A stretch of 19,516 bases of DNA from AC-69 sp036519575 (GCA_036519575.1 DATDKZ010000007.1:1-19516); one strand, 5' to 3'; shown: positions 1-6,293, counted from the stretch's first letter. Notes: generated by a model from the sequence alone, not told the origin. Program-made: numbers and translations.

Positions 1-1
1 G

Positions 2-370
2 GAAGAGATCGTGCCGACCGGTTGCGCCGTCTCGGCCGACGGGCGGCGACTGTACTTCGGGAGCTACCGAGGTGGGCTGTACGAGGCCGAGCTGTCGCCC
101 GACGGGCGAATCGCGGGCACTCCCGGCCGGATCCCCGGAATCGAGGCCTCCGTGATCGACGTCGCCCGAGGGCCGGACGGGACCATCTACCTTGCGACGA
201 CGGACTCCATCCTTCGTCTGGTCGGAACCCCGACCGGCTCCCCCGTGCCGGCGGGGAGCCCGACAACGCCCGGTTTCGGCGGCGGGGCCACGACCGGTGT
301 CGGGCTGGTCATCGCCGCCGTCCTGATCGGCGGCCTGATCCTCCTTCGACGGCGGATCCTCCGCCGCTGA
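2..370 (+). CDS. C-terminal part of a membrane-anchored beta-propeller / sugar dehydrogenase-like protein (5' end outside window)
   Basis: The reading frame is open from the left edge of the window, so the gene is cut at its 5' end. The visible part has propeller-like strands with repeated Asp-Gly turns (SADGRRLYFGSYRGGLYE, then ARGPDGTIYLATTDSILRL). This resembles the last blades of PQQ-dependent glucose/sorbosone dehydrogenase-like or SMP-30-type propellers. A Pro/Gly/Thr-rich linker follows, then one hydrophobic segment (about 19 residues, TGVGLVIAAVLIGGLILL) and an Arg-rich tail (RRRILRR). That arrangement suggests an extracytoplasmic domain held by a C-terminal membrane anchor. A GTG at 11 could be read as a start, but the propeller fold needs much more upstream sequence, so I treat it as internal. 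It converges on the minus-strand gene ending at 378. Substrate and exact family cannot be told from this fragment. Confidence 0.6.
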   Translation, partial: EEIVPTGCAVSADGRRLYFGSYRGGLYEAELSPDGRIAGTPGRIPGIEASVIDVARGPDGTIYLATTDSILRLVGTPTGSPVPAGSPTTPGFGGGATTGVGLVIAAVLIGGLILLRRRILRR

Positions 371-377
371 CCGCTCG

Positions 378-548
378 CTAGCCGGCCGGCCGCTTCAGGT
401 AGGCGATCAGGGACTGGCCGCCCGCCGGCGTCGTGACCTGGGTCACCGAGACCAGCTCCCAGCCGTCCTCCCCGAACGTGTTCAGGATCTCGCCGGGATT
501 GTGCTCGAGCAGCGGCGCCACGAAGTACTCCCACTTCTGCACGGTCAT
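378..548 (-). CDS. Small DUF4177-like protein
   Basis: This is a 56-residue cytoplasmic protein starting MTVQKWEYFVAPL. The pattern KWEYFV, then GEDGWELVSVT, then an aliphatic strand (SLIAYLKRP) is the hallmark of short DUF4177-type proteins, which are about this size and have no established function. Its ATG start (546-548) overlaps the TGA stop of the upstream CoA-binding gene in an ATGA, so the two are probably translationally coupled. It is the last gene of a three-gene minus-strand unit (NUDIX, CoA-binding, DUF4177-like). A longer open frame runs upstream through the CoA-binding gene, but it is Arg/Gly-rich shadow sequence. The family call is by pattern; the role is unknown. Confidence 0.7.
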   Translation of the reverse strand: MTVQKWEYFVAPLLEHNPGEILNTFGEDGWELVSVTQVTTPAGGQSLIAYLKRPAG

Positions 549-985
549 TCCCCCTCCAACCGGGCCCTGGTCGTTCGGATGCACAGATCCATGACGACCG
601 TGAGGCCGCCCTCCTCGGCGATCCGGCGTGCCTCGTCGTTCACGATCCCCTCCTGGAGCCACAGGACGCGGGCCCCAATGCTCACGGCTTGTTCGGCGAC
701 CGGCGGCGTCTCCTCGCCTTTGCGGAAGACGTCCACGATGTCGATCGCCACGTCGGTGGGCACGTCGAGGAGCGACGGATACGCCGTCTCCCCGAGCACC
801 TCGGTCTCGTTCGGGTTCACCGGGACGACCTCGTACCCCCGATGCTGGAGGTATCGCGCGACCCCGTAGGAGTCTCGGTGCGGCTTCGAGGAGAGCCCCA
901 CCACGGCGATGGTCCTGGTCTGGGTCAGGATCGACCACAGCGTCGCGTCGCTCGGAGCGTACGGTGAGGTCTCGTCGTCACTCAC
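545..985 (-). CDS. CoA-binding domain protein (YccU-like, CoA_binding_2 family)
   Basis: This is a 146-residue single-domain protein with a Rossmann-like CoA-binding fold. After a short acidic N-terminus comes the nucleotide-binding strand-loop TIAVVGLSSKPHRDSYGVARYL (residues 25-46). It is followed by the conserved GYEVVPVNPN (50-59), VDVFR (84-88), LWLQEGIVN (108-116) and a closing VMDLCI with Cys135. This motif order is typical of stand-alone CoA-binding proteins of about 140 residues related to the N-terminal domain of succinyl-CoA synthetase alpha. The start is GTG (983-985), whose GTGA overlaps the stop of the NUDIX gene; the 3' end overlaps the DUF4177-like gene by four bases. Coupling to a NUDIX enzyme of the CoA pyrophosphatase type fits a shared role in CoA or acyl-CoA handling. 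That link is inference; the family call is secure. Confidence 0.88.
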   Translation of the reverse strand: MSDDETSPYAPSDATLWSILTQTRTIAVVGLSSKPHRDSYGVARYLQHRGYEVVPVNPNETEVLGETAYPSLLDVPTDVAIDIVDVFRKGEETPPVAEQAVSIGARVLWLQEGIVNDEARRIAEEGGLTVVMDLCIRTTRARLEGE

Positions 986-1551
986 GACTGCTCCTTCCGA
1001 ACGATCTCGATCAGGCTGTGGAGGATGAAGGCGGTCGCCCCCCAGATCGTGTTGTCCTGCATCTCGTAAGCGAACCCCCGGTACACGTGGTCGCCCCGGG
1101 GAAGCTCCACCTCCCGTTCGGCGTCGGCCAACCGGACGAGCGGGTACTGAAGCACCTCCGCGATCTCGCCGGCGTTCGGCGCGAAGGTGGGGCCAGGGCG
1201 AAGCATGCCGACGAACGGGACGATCAGGATGCTCGAGACGAACGTGTGAACCGCGGGAAGCGCGCCGAGCACGTCGACCTCCGACGGGGACAGTCCCAAC
1301 TCCTCCTCGGTCTCCCGAAGCGCGGTGTCGCGGAGAGCGGCATCGACCGCATGGCTGAGCCCTCCGGGGAAGGAAATCTCGCCCGCGTGCCGGGGAAGCT
1401 CATCGGTCCGGCGGGTGAACACCACCCAGGGGTCCTGGTCCTCGACGATCGGCACGAGCACCGCCGCGAGGTGCTCCTCAGGGCGGGGGTGGGACCGCGG
1501 ATCGGGCTCGAGGGTGTCCGCGAGGAACGACCGCAGGTGATCCGTCCGCAT
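982..1551 (-). CDS. NUDIX hydrolase, CoA pyrophosphatase (NudL)-like
   Basis: This 189-residue protein would hydrolyse CoA or its derivatives to 3',5'-ADP and phosphopantetheine if the NudL assignment is right. Residues 60-87 carry the signature: SFPGG, Asp70, then RETEEELGL with the metal-binding Glu80, Glu83 and Glu84. Spacing between the second Gly, the Asp and the Arg-Glu matches NudL proteins, whose box is slightly shifted from the classic NUDIX motif. The preceding VFTRRTDELPRHAGEISFPGG matches the NudL-specific N-terminal signature. I chose the ATG at 1549-1551 because the longer frame (to 1659) adds non-conserved sequence and would run through a palindrome that looks regulatory. A TACGAT hexamer nine bases before this ATG could be a -10 box. 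It is first in the unit with the CoA-binding and DUF4177-like genes and divergent from the oxidase operon. Confidence 0.85.
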   Translation of the reverse strand: MRTDHLRSFLADTLEPDPRSHPRPEEHLAAVLVPIVEDQDPWVVFTRRTDELPRHAGEISFPGGLSHAVDAALRDTALRETEEELGLSPSEVDVLGALPAVHTFVSSILIVPFVGMLRPGPTFAPNAGEIAEVLQYPLVRLADAEREVELPRGDHVYRGFAYEMQDNTIWGATAFILHSLIEIVRKEQS

Positions 1552-1615
1552 CTCATCCCCATCGTAGAGGAGGCCGTAGCGAACGCCGCCGGCAGACCCC
1601 CACCCATCGGAGGAC

Positions 1616-1634
1616 GTGACACTCCTGTCATGCG
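1616..1634. promoter_or_regulatory. Palindromic operator candidate, site 1 of 2
   Basis: The core TGACA-CTCC-TGTCA (1617-1630) is an inverted repeat with 5-base arms. With flanking bases, GTGACACTCCTGTCATGCG matches the site at 1681-1699 at 16 of 19 positions. It lies between the divergent NUDIX and oxidase operons, outside any convincing coding region. The pairing of two such sites in one intergenic region suggests binding by a dimeric regulator. Which regulator is unknown. Confidence 0.5.
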
Positions 1635-1680
1635 CCCGTGCGGATGCCCTCGTCACCACACACGTGGGCCGCGCCGCTCC

Positions 1681-1699
1681 GTGACAGTTCTGTCATCCG
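1681..1699. promoter_or_regulatory. Palindromic operator candidate, site 2 of 2
   Basis: The core TGACAG-TT-CTGTCA (1682-1695) is a perfect inverted repeat with 6-base arms. Its centre is 65 bases from the centre of site 1, about six helical turns, so both sites could face the same side of the DNA. It ends six bases before a possible -35 (TTGATT, 1701-1706) of the oxidase operon, so a protein bound here could touch RNA polymerase. I saw no third full copy in the window. Confidence 0.55.
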
Positions 1700-1700
1700 C

Positions 1701-1729
1701 TTGATTCGGTCGCCGAGGCGGCATTACGT
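1701..1729 (+). promoter_or_regulatory. Possible promoter of the oxidase operon
   Basis: TTGATT (1701-1706) and TTACGT (1724-1729) are 17 bases apart and lie about 60 bases upstream of the lipoprotein gene that opens the oxidase operon. The -35 match is fair and the -10 match is weak. The placement directly downstream of palindrome site 2 is the main reason to list it. Confidence 0.25.
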
Positions 1730-1787
1730 AGCCCGTGCTGGGTCCGATCCGTCGGGCCAGCGGCCGCGCGCGAAAGAGGAGGGGGAG

Positions 1788-2300
1788 ATGGACGCATCAC
1801 CCGTATCCGTCCGTGGACGGGGTCGCCTGTTCACCATCGGCGCCCTGATCGCCACCCTGGTGCTCTTGGGGTCGGCATGCTCGAACTCCTCGAACACGCC
1901 CAGCAGTCCGATCTACAACGTGTTCGCTCAGAAGTTCCGGTTCCACGGTATGCCTGCGACGATCCCGTCGGGCAACTTGCAGATCAACTTCTCGAACAAG
2001 GAGTCGTTCCCGATCACGCACGAGATGATCCTGAAGGCCCTGCCTGAGGGGAAGACGGCGCAGGACATCATCAGCAGCGCGAAGGTTCCGGGATGCGAGG
2101 GCGGTGGCCCGTGCGAGACCCAGTACCTTGCCTTCGGTGAGATCGCCGGAGTGGACACGGGGGCGACCCTCTCGAACGTGTTCGACCTGTCCCCGGGGAA
2201 GTACTTCTTCGCCTGCTGGGAGACCGGCACCGTGAGCGGAGGAACGAACGGACCCCCGCATTTGGCGAAGGGCATGTTCTTCCAGTTCACCGTCAGCTGA
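1788..2300 (+). CDS. Secreted cupredoxin-like lipoprotein opening the oxidase operon
   Basis: This 170-residue protein has a lipoprotein signal peptide: basic N-terminus, hydrophobic stretch 16-29 and lipobox LGSAC with Cys31 as the lipidated residue. The mature part looks like a plastocyanin-type beta-sandwich with possible copper ligands His78 (FPITHEM), Cys143 (KYFFACWE), His158 and Met163 (PPHLAKGM). The Cys-to-His loop is 14 residues, far longer than the two residues of plastocyanin or azurin. It resembles a group of actinobacterial secreted plastocyanin-like proteins with a C...PPH...GM ending. Cys103 and Cys109 could form a disulfide. A strong ribosome site (AGAGGAGGGGG) precedes the ATG at 1788, and CoxB starts only eight bases after the stop. 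Being first in the operon suggests a role in copper delivery or electron transfer to the oxidase; copper binding is unproven. Confidence 0.7.
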   Translation: MDASPVSVRGRGRLFTIGALIATLVLLGSACSNSSNTPSSPIYNVFAQKFRFHGMPATIPSGNLQINFSNKESFPITHEMILKALPEGKTAQDIISSAKVPGCEGGGPCETQYLAFGEIAGVDTGATLSNVFDLSPGKYFFACWETGTVSGGTNGPPHLAKGMFFQFTVS

Positions 2301-2308
2301 CCGCGACG

Positions 2309-3346
2309 ATGGGATCGAGCCCGCTGCCGGTGACACGGACGCGGATCGCTCGATTGGCGGCTGCGTCTGCCCTCCTGCTCCTCACGGGCTGCGCCAAACA
2401 GGGGATCTCGCCTCAGGGCCAGGAGGTCCACCGACTCTACGTCATCATCATGATCCTCGCGGCCCCGGTCTTCCTCGGCGTCGAGGCCGCGTTGATCTGG
2501 TGCATCTTCCGGTACCGCAGGCGCGACGACCAGCCCGCACCGCAGATCGTCGGCGGGGGCAGATCCCTGGGAGTCTTCTTCGCCATCCCGGCGGTAATCG
2601 TCGCGGTCCTCTTCCCGTTCGGCGAGGCGACGCTCATGAACATCGAGCAGCCCGAGACTCCCCAGGTCCAGATCAAGGTCGAGGGGTTTCAGTGGGAGTG
2701 GACCTTCCTGTACCTGAATGAGGGGTTGTTCGTGGCCGGCAAGACGCTGGTGCGTCCGGCCGTCATGGTCCTTCCCGTCGACGAGCCGGTGCAGATCCAG
2801 CTGGTGTCGAGGGACGTCATCCACTCGTTCTTCGTGCCGGATCTGCTGTTCAAGCGCGATGCGATCCCCGGGCGGACGACCACGTTCACCTTCACCCCCA
2901 CTCAGCTCGGCACGTTCCACGGGCAGTGCGCGGAGTTCTGTGGCCTGTGGCACTCGAGGATGACGTTCGACGTGAAAGTCGTCGCGCCGCTCGACTACCA
3001 GGCCTGGATCAAGCAGCAGCGGAAGAAGGCCCAGGGCATCACGTGCGAACCGCACGGAACGACGCTGTCGCTCATCGCCCACAACATCTCGTGGAACCAG
3101 TTCTGCCTTGCCGTCCCGGCGAACGCCCCCTTCACCGTCGACATCACGAACCAGGATGTCGGGATCCAGCACAACTTCTCGATCTACGATAGCTTCTTCG
3201 AGAAGAAGAAATACTTCACATCCCCGAGGATCACGGGACCGGACAGCGAGACGCTGAACGCGACCCCGCTGCCGCCGGGTCACTATTACTTCCAGTGCGA
3301 CGTCCACGGCCCCGCCATGTCCGGGGCGTTCATCGTCAAGAAGTGA
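2309..3346 (+). CDS. coxB: Cytochrome c oxidase subunit II with an extra C-terminal cupredoxin domain
   Basis: This 345-residue subunit receives electrons and passes them through the CuA centre to subunit I. It has a lipoprotein-like signal with lipobox LTGC (Cys28) and two membrane helices (about 43-66 and 87-109). The CuA cupredoxin domain has all ligands: His172, then CAEFCGLWHSRM giving Cys207, Glu209, Cys211, His215 and Met218. The protein does not stop there: residues 245-345 form a second cupredoxin-like domain with a type-1 copper set, His288 (QHNFSIY) and Cys330-His333-Met337 (FQCDVHGPAM). At the place where subunit II usually has a K-channel glutamate (seven residues before the IP of the second helix) there is Leu87. 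The gene sits between the lipoprotein and coxA; ATG at 2309. No cytochrome c domain is present, so this is not a caa3-type fusion. Confidence 0.93.
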   Translation: MGSSPLPVTRTRIARLAAASALLLLTGCAKQGISPQGQEVHRLYVIIMILAAPVFLGVEAALIWCIFRYRRRDDQPAPQIVGGGRSLGVFFAIPAVIVAVLFPFGEATLMNIEQPETPQVQIKVEGFQWEWTFLYLNEGLFVAGKTLVRPAVMVLPVDEPVQIQLVSRDVIHSFFVPDLLFKRDAIPGRTTTFTFTPTQLGTFHGQCAEFCGLWHSRMTFDVKVVAPLDYQAWIKQQRKKAQGITCEPHGTTLSLIAHNISWNQFCLAVPANAPFTVDITNQDVGIQHNFSIYDSFFEKKKYFTSPRITGPDSETLNATPLPPGHYYFQCDVHGPAMSGAFIVKK

Positions 3347-3365
3347 TGACCGCGGGAGGAGCGTG

Positions 3366-5003
3366 ATGGCGGTAACCGAGGCTCCCGTCAGGGAGCTGGC
3401 GCCCGAGCCGAAGGGGCGGCTCCTGGACTGGTTGACCACCACCGATCACAAGAAGATCGGGATCCTCTACCTGGTCAACTCCTTCTCGTTCTTCGCCGTG
3501 GGTGGGATCTTCGCGCTGCTGATGCGGACCGAGCTGGCCCGCCCCGGGCAGCAGCTCATCGGCGCGCACGGGTACAACGAGCTGTTCACGATCCACGGCA
3601 CGCTGATGATCTTCCTGGTCATCTTTCCCATCCTGGCCGGCCTGGGGAACTACTTCGTGCCGCTCCAGATCGGGGCGCTCGACATGGCGTTCCCTCGGAT
3701 CAACGCGCTGTCCTTCTGGCTGCTCCCGGTCGGCGGGCTGACGATCCTGTCCGGGTTCGTGGCCAAGGGCGGGGCCGCCGCCTGCGGCTGGACGTGTTAC
3801 GCGCCGCTCAACGAGCAGCTCGGCACGGGCGTGGACCTCTGGCTCGCGGGCCTGATCCTGGTGGGGACAGCATCCATCCTGGGAGCCATCAACTTCATCG
3901 TCACCATCCTTCGGATGCGGGCCCCGGGAATGACCATGATGCGGGTGCCGGTCTTCGTATGGAGCATCCTGGCCACCTCGCTCCTGGTCATCCTGGCCGC
4001 TCCGGTGCTCACCGCCGGGCTGATCATGCTCTTCGCCGACCGACGGCTGGGCACCTCGTTCTTCGACCCCGCGCACGGCGGCGTGGCGCTCCTGTGGCAG
4101 AACGTCTTCTGGTTCTTCGGCCACCCCGAGGTCTACATGCTGATCCTAGGAGCGTGGGGCGTCGTCACCGAGATCCTCTCGGTGTTCTCCGGCAAACCGA
4201 TCTTCAGCTACCGAGGAGTGGTCCTGTCGTTCCTGATGATCACGGCGCTCTCGTTCACGGTCTGGGCGCACCACATGTTCGCAACCGGGGCGGTCGAGCT
4301 ACCATTCTTCAGCGTCACCACGGAGCTGATCTCGATCCCCACCGGCGTCTTGTTCTTCGTCTGGCTGGGGACCCTGTGGAAGGGGAAGCTTCGCTTCGAG
4401 GTGCCCATGCTCTTCGCGCTGGGGTTCATCGCGTTGTTCCTGATCGGGGGGATCGACGGGGTATGGGCGGCCTCCCCCGCGATGGACTTCGCCATCCACG
4501 ACACCTACTGGGTCGTGGCGCATCTCCATTACGTCCTGTTCGGGGGCACGCTCTTCGGGATCATGGCGGGCATGTACTACTGGTTCCCCAAGATGTCCGG
4601 CAGGATGCTCTCCCGGAAGCTCGGCCAGTGGCACTTCTGGTTGCAGTTCATCGGGTTCAACGTGACGTTCTTCCCTATGCACATCCTGGGCCTTCGGGGG
4701 ATGCCCCGGAGGATCGCCGACTACTCCCCCGATCGGGGCTGGAGCTTCTTGAACCTGGTGGCCACGATCGGCGCCTTCCTCATCGCCACCTCGCTGTTGA
4801 TCTTCCTGGCGAACGTGATCACTACGCTTCGCAAGCCCAGGACCGCCCCGCCCGACCCGTGGCAGGCCAACACGCTCGAATGGGCGACCTCGTCGCCGCC
4901 CCCGCCGCACAACTTCGACGTCCTTCCTCCGATCCACTCCAACCGGCCGGTGTACGACGCGCGGCTGGCCGAAGCGCGGCTCACGGACCGGGGGTCGGGA
5001 TGA
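3366..5003 (+). CDS. ctaD: Cytochrome c oxidase subunit I, A-family, with atypical K-channel residue
   Basis: This 545-residue subunit holds heme a, heme a3 and CuB and reduces oxygen to water while pumping protons. Visible ligands are His77 and His388 (low-spin heme), His386 (heme a3), and His253, His302 and His303 (CuB). HPEVY (253-257) supplies the cross-linked Tyr257 and the pump glutamate Glu255. D-channel residues Asp106 and Asn113 (DMAFPRIN) are present, so it looks A1-type. The K-channel lysine, normally in IPTGVK, is replaced by Leu329 (IPTGVL, codon TTG at 4350-4352). The C-terminal DPWQANTLEWATSSPPP is typical of the family. I chose ATG 3366, five bases after GGGAGGA, over GTG 3363, which leaves only two. 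The stop overlaps the coxC ATG (ATGA). Symbol ctaD/coxA by homology. Confidence 0.97.
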   Translation: MAVTEAPVRELAPEPKGRLLDWLTTTDHKKIGILYLVNSFSFFAVGGIFALLMRTELARPGQQLIGAHGYNELFTIHGTLMIFLVIFPILAGLGNYFVPLQIGALDMAFPRINALSFWLLPVGGLTILSGFVAKGGAAACGWTCYAPLNEQLGTGVDLWLAGLILVGTASILGAINFIVTILRMRAPGMTMMRVPVFVWSILATSLLVILAAPVLTAGLIMLFADRRLGTSFFDPAHGGVALLWQNVFWFFGHPEVYMLILGAWGVVTEILSVFSGKPIFSYRGVVLSFLMITALSFTVWAHHMFATGAVELPFFSVTTELISIPTGVLFFVWLGTLWKGKLRFEVPMLFALGFIALFLIGGIDGVWAASPAMDFAIHDTYWVVAHLHYVLFGGTLFGIMAGMYYWFPKMSGRMLSRKLGQWHFWLQFIGFNVTFFPMHILGLRGMPRRIADYSPDRGWSFLNLVATIGAFLIATSLLIFLANVITTLRKPRTAPPDPWQANTLEWATSSPPPPHNFDVLPPIHSNRPVYDARLAEARLTDRGSG

Positions 5004-5587
5004 GCGCGGCCGAGATCACCGACGAGCGGGTGGCCCGAGGCACCAGCGGGCCCATCCTGGGGATGGTCCTGTTCGTCGCGTCCGAGGCCATGTTCTTCGC
5101 CACGTTCTTCGGCGCCTACTTCACGATCCGGGCGGCGAGCCCGACGTGGCCTCCCAAGGGGATCCCCCACCTCGAGATCAGGATCGCGACGGTTCTCACC
5201 GTCATCCTGGTGAGCAGCAGCTTCGTCCTGCAACAGGGCGTCCGGGCCATCCAAAAGGGCCAAGCGAGGCGCCTCCAGGCCTGGCTGGCGGCCACGCTGG
5301 CGCTCGGCGCCTCGTTCCTGGCGCTCCAGCTGTACGACTACTCGCAGCTCGGGTTCGGCCTGAAGGACGGCATCTTCGGCACGCTCTTCTACGTCATGAC
5401 CAGCCTCCACATGGCCCACGTCTTCGGCGGGGTCGTCTTCCTGGGATTGGTGTTCACGCAGGCCCGAACGGGTCAGCTCTCCCCGTCCCGGCATGAGTCC
5501 CTCGAAGCGGGAGCCATCTACTGGCACTTCGTCGATGTCGTCTGGGTGGGTCTTTACACGGTCTTCTATCTCCTTACCCCGAGGTGA
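5000..5587 (+). CDS. ctaE: Cytochrome c oxidase subunit III
   Basis: This 195-residue membrane protein stabilises subunit I and helps proton uptake into the D-pathway. The short length and five predicted helices match the actinobacterial/bacillar form, which lacks the first two helices of the mitochondrial protein. Conserved features include the buried Glu29 (FVASEAMFFATFFGAYF), MTSLHMAHVFGG with His137 and His140, and the terminal YWHFVDVVWVGLYTVFYLL. The ATG at 5000 overlaps the stop of subunit I by four bases, so translation is probably coupled and the subunits made in balance. Nothing in the sequence is unusual for the family. Confidence 0.95.
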   Translation: MSAAEITDERVARGTSGPILGMVLFVASEAMFFATFFGAYFTIRAASPTWPPKGIPHLEIRIATVLTVILVSSSFVLQQGVRAIQKGQARRLQAWLAATLALGASFLALQLYDYSQLGFGLKDGIFGTLFYVMTSLHMAHVFGGVVFLGLVFTQARTGQLSPSRHESLEAGAIYWHFVDVVWVGLYTVFYLLTPR

Positions 5588-5606
5588 CCGAGGAGCGGTG
5601 GGTTCG

Positions 5607-5645
5607 ATGAGCGGCTTGGACTCGCAGGTAGAGGTCGAGGCGTGA
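5607..5645 (+). CDS. Possible 12-residue minicistron before subunit IV
   Basis: Between coxC and subunit IV there is an ATG-initiated frame encoding MSGLDSQVEVEA. Its TGA overlaps the GTG start of subunit IV in a GTGA arrangement. A weak ribosome site (GAGG in CGAGGAGCGG) lies upstream. It could couple translation across the 54-base gap, but frames this short arise by chance. Confidence 0.2.
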   Translation: MSGLDSQVEVEA

Positions 5646-6037
5646 TCACGGCGGCGCGGGTGTGGTTCGGGCTCGCCGCCTTCCTGGTCGTGACGGGAAC
5701 CATCTACGGCATCACCAGCCACGAGTTGGCCGGTGCGCCACTGCTCCTCGTGGGGTCGGTGGCGTTCTTCTACCTGGGGATGGTGGCAAGGGGGCGAGTC
5801 CGGGAAGCGTCCCGACCGGAGGGGGAGGGACACGCGCCGGGCGAGGCCTCGGAGGCCGAGGCCCACGTGGCCCCGACCATCTGGCCCTTCGGGTTCTCCA
5901 TCGCGGCCGTCATGCTCGCCCTGGGGCTGGTGGTCAGCCGGTGGCTCCTCGCCGTTGGGGGGGTGCTCTTCCTGCTCGCCGCGGTCGGCTGGTTCCGGGA
6001 TGTGGCCCGCCAGCACCAGCACGCCGACGGCTCCTGA
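5642..6037 (+). CDS. ctaF: Cytochrome c oxidase subunit IV, actinobacterial type
   Basis: This 131-residue protein has four hydrophobic helices in two hairpins (about 5-23, 32-49, 82-98 and 101-117), joined by a Glu/Gly-rich loop with charged residues (about 50-78). That layout, the AARVWFGLAAFLVV start and the WPFGFSIAAVMLALGLVVSRWLL second hairpin match the small subunit IV of actinobacterial aa3 oxidases. It is an accessory subunit of the oxidase in the cytoplasmic membrane. The start is GTG 5642, preceded by GAGGTCGAGG. It ends the oxidase operon; 21 bases separate it from the convergent zinc-ribbon gene. The family call rests on topology, size and context, as sequence conservation in this family is low. 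Confidence 0.85.
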   Translation: MITAARVWFGLAAFLVVTGTIYGITSHELAGAPLLLVGSVAFFYLGMVARGRVREASRPEGEGHAPGEASEAEAHVAPTIWPFGFSIAAVMLALGLVVSRWLLAVGGVLFLLAAVGWFRDVARQHQHADGS

Positions 6038-6058
6038 GCGAGGGGTCGTCGACCGGGT

Positions 6059-6244
6059 TCAGCCCCGGATCAGCAGGATGACGGCCACCACGGCCAGCGT
6101 CAGCAGCACCGACAGGAACACCGTGGCGTGATACTGGGTGGGGCTGGGGCTCGGCAGGTCGGCCGGATTGCACTGCCGGCACACCGAGCGGCCCCAGGGC
6201 ACGCGGACGCCGCACCGCACGCACCGGTCGTACAGCCCGGTCAC
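6059..6244 (-). CDS. Tiny zinc-ribbon membrane protein
   Basis: This 61-residue protein has two Cys pairs (CVRC at 8-11 and CRQC at 22-25) forming a zinc-ribbon, a Pro/Ser linker, and one C-terminal helix (about 40-59, TVFLSVLLTLAVVAVILLI). It is probably a membrane-tethered zinc finger facing the cytoplasm. The GTG start at 6242-6244 is chosen because GGGAGG lies eight bases upstream and the zinc ribbon begins right after it; a longer frame to 6370 runs through the end of ctaG. It is 49 bases downstream of ctaG on the same strand, so it may be the last gene of the regulator-kinase-ctaG operon. The family is not recognised; a role in oxidase assembly or metal handling is only inferred from position. 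Confidence 0.6.
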   Translation of the reverse strand: MTGLYDRCVRCGVRVPWGRSVCRQCNPADLPSPSPTQYHATVFLSVLLTLAVVAVILLIRG

Positions 6245-6293
6245 CCCGTCCGCCTCCCATCCCTCGGTCTCATGCCCGCCTCCCCATCCATCC

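Noticed and set aside
628..1704. Long plus-strand open frame opposite the NUDIX and CoA-binding genes
   Set aside because: It is Arg/Pro/Gly-rich low-quality sequence typical of antisense frames in GC-rich DNA, and the minus strand carries clear families.
2309..3346. caa3-type oxidase with fused cytochrome c
   Set aside because: No CxxCH heme motif exists anywhere in CoxB; the C-terminal extension is cupredoxin-like.
1928..3442. 504-codon minus-strand open frame opposite coxB
   Set aside because: Shadow of the oxidase genes: Arg/Asp-rich, no domain, no ribosome site. The plus strand encodes unmistakable CoxB.
6053..6068. Hairpin CCGGG-TTCAGC-CCCGG at the end of the oxidase operon as a terminator
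   Set aside because: The stem is only five base pairs, there is no T-run, and it overlaps the end of the zinc-ribbon gene.
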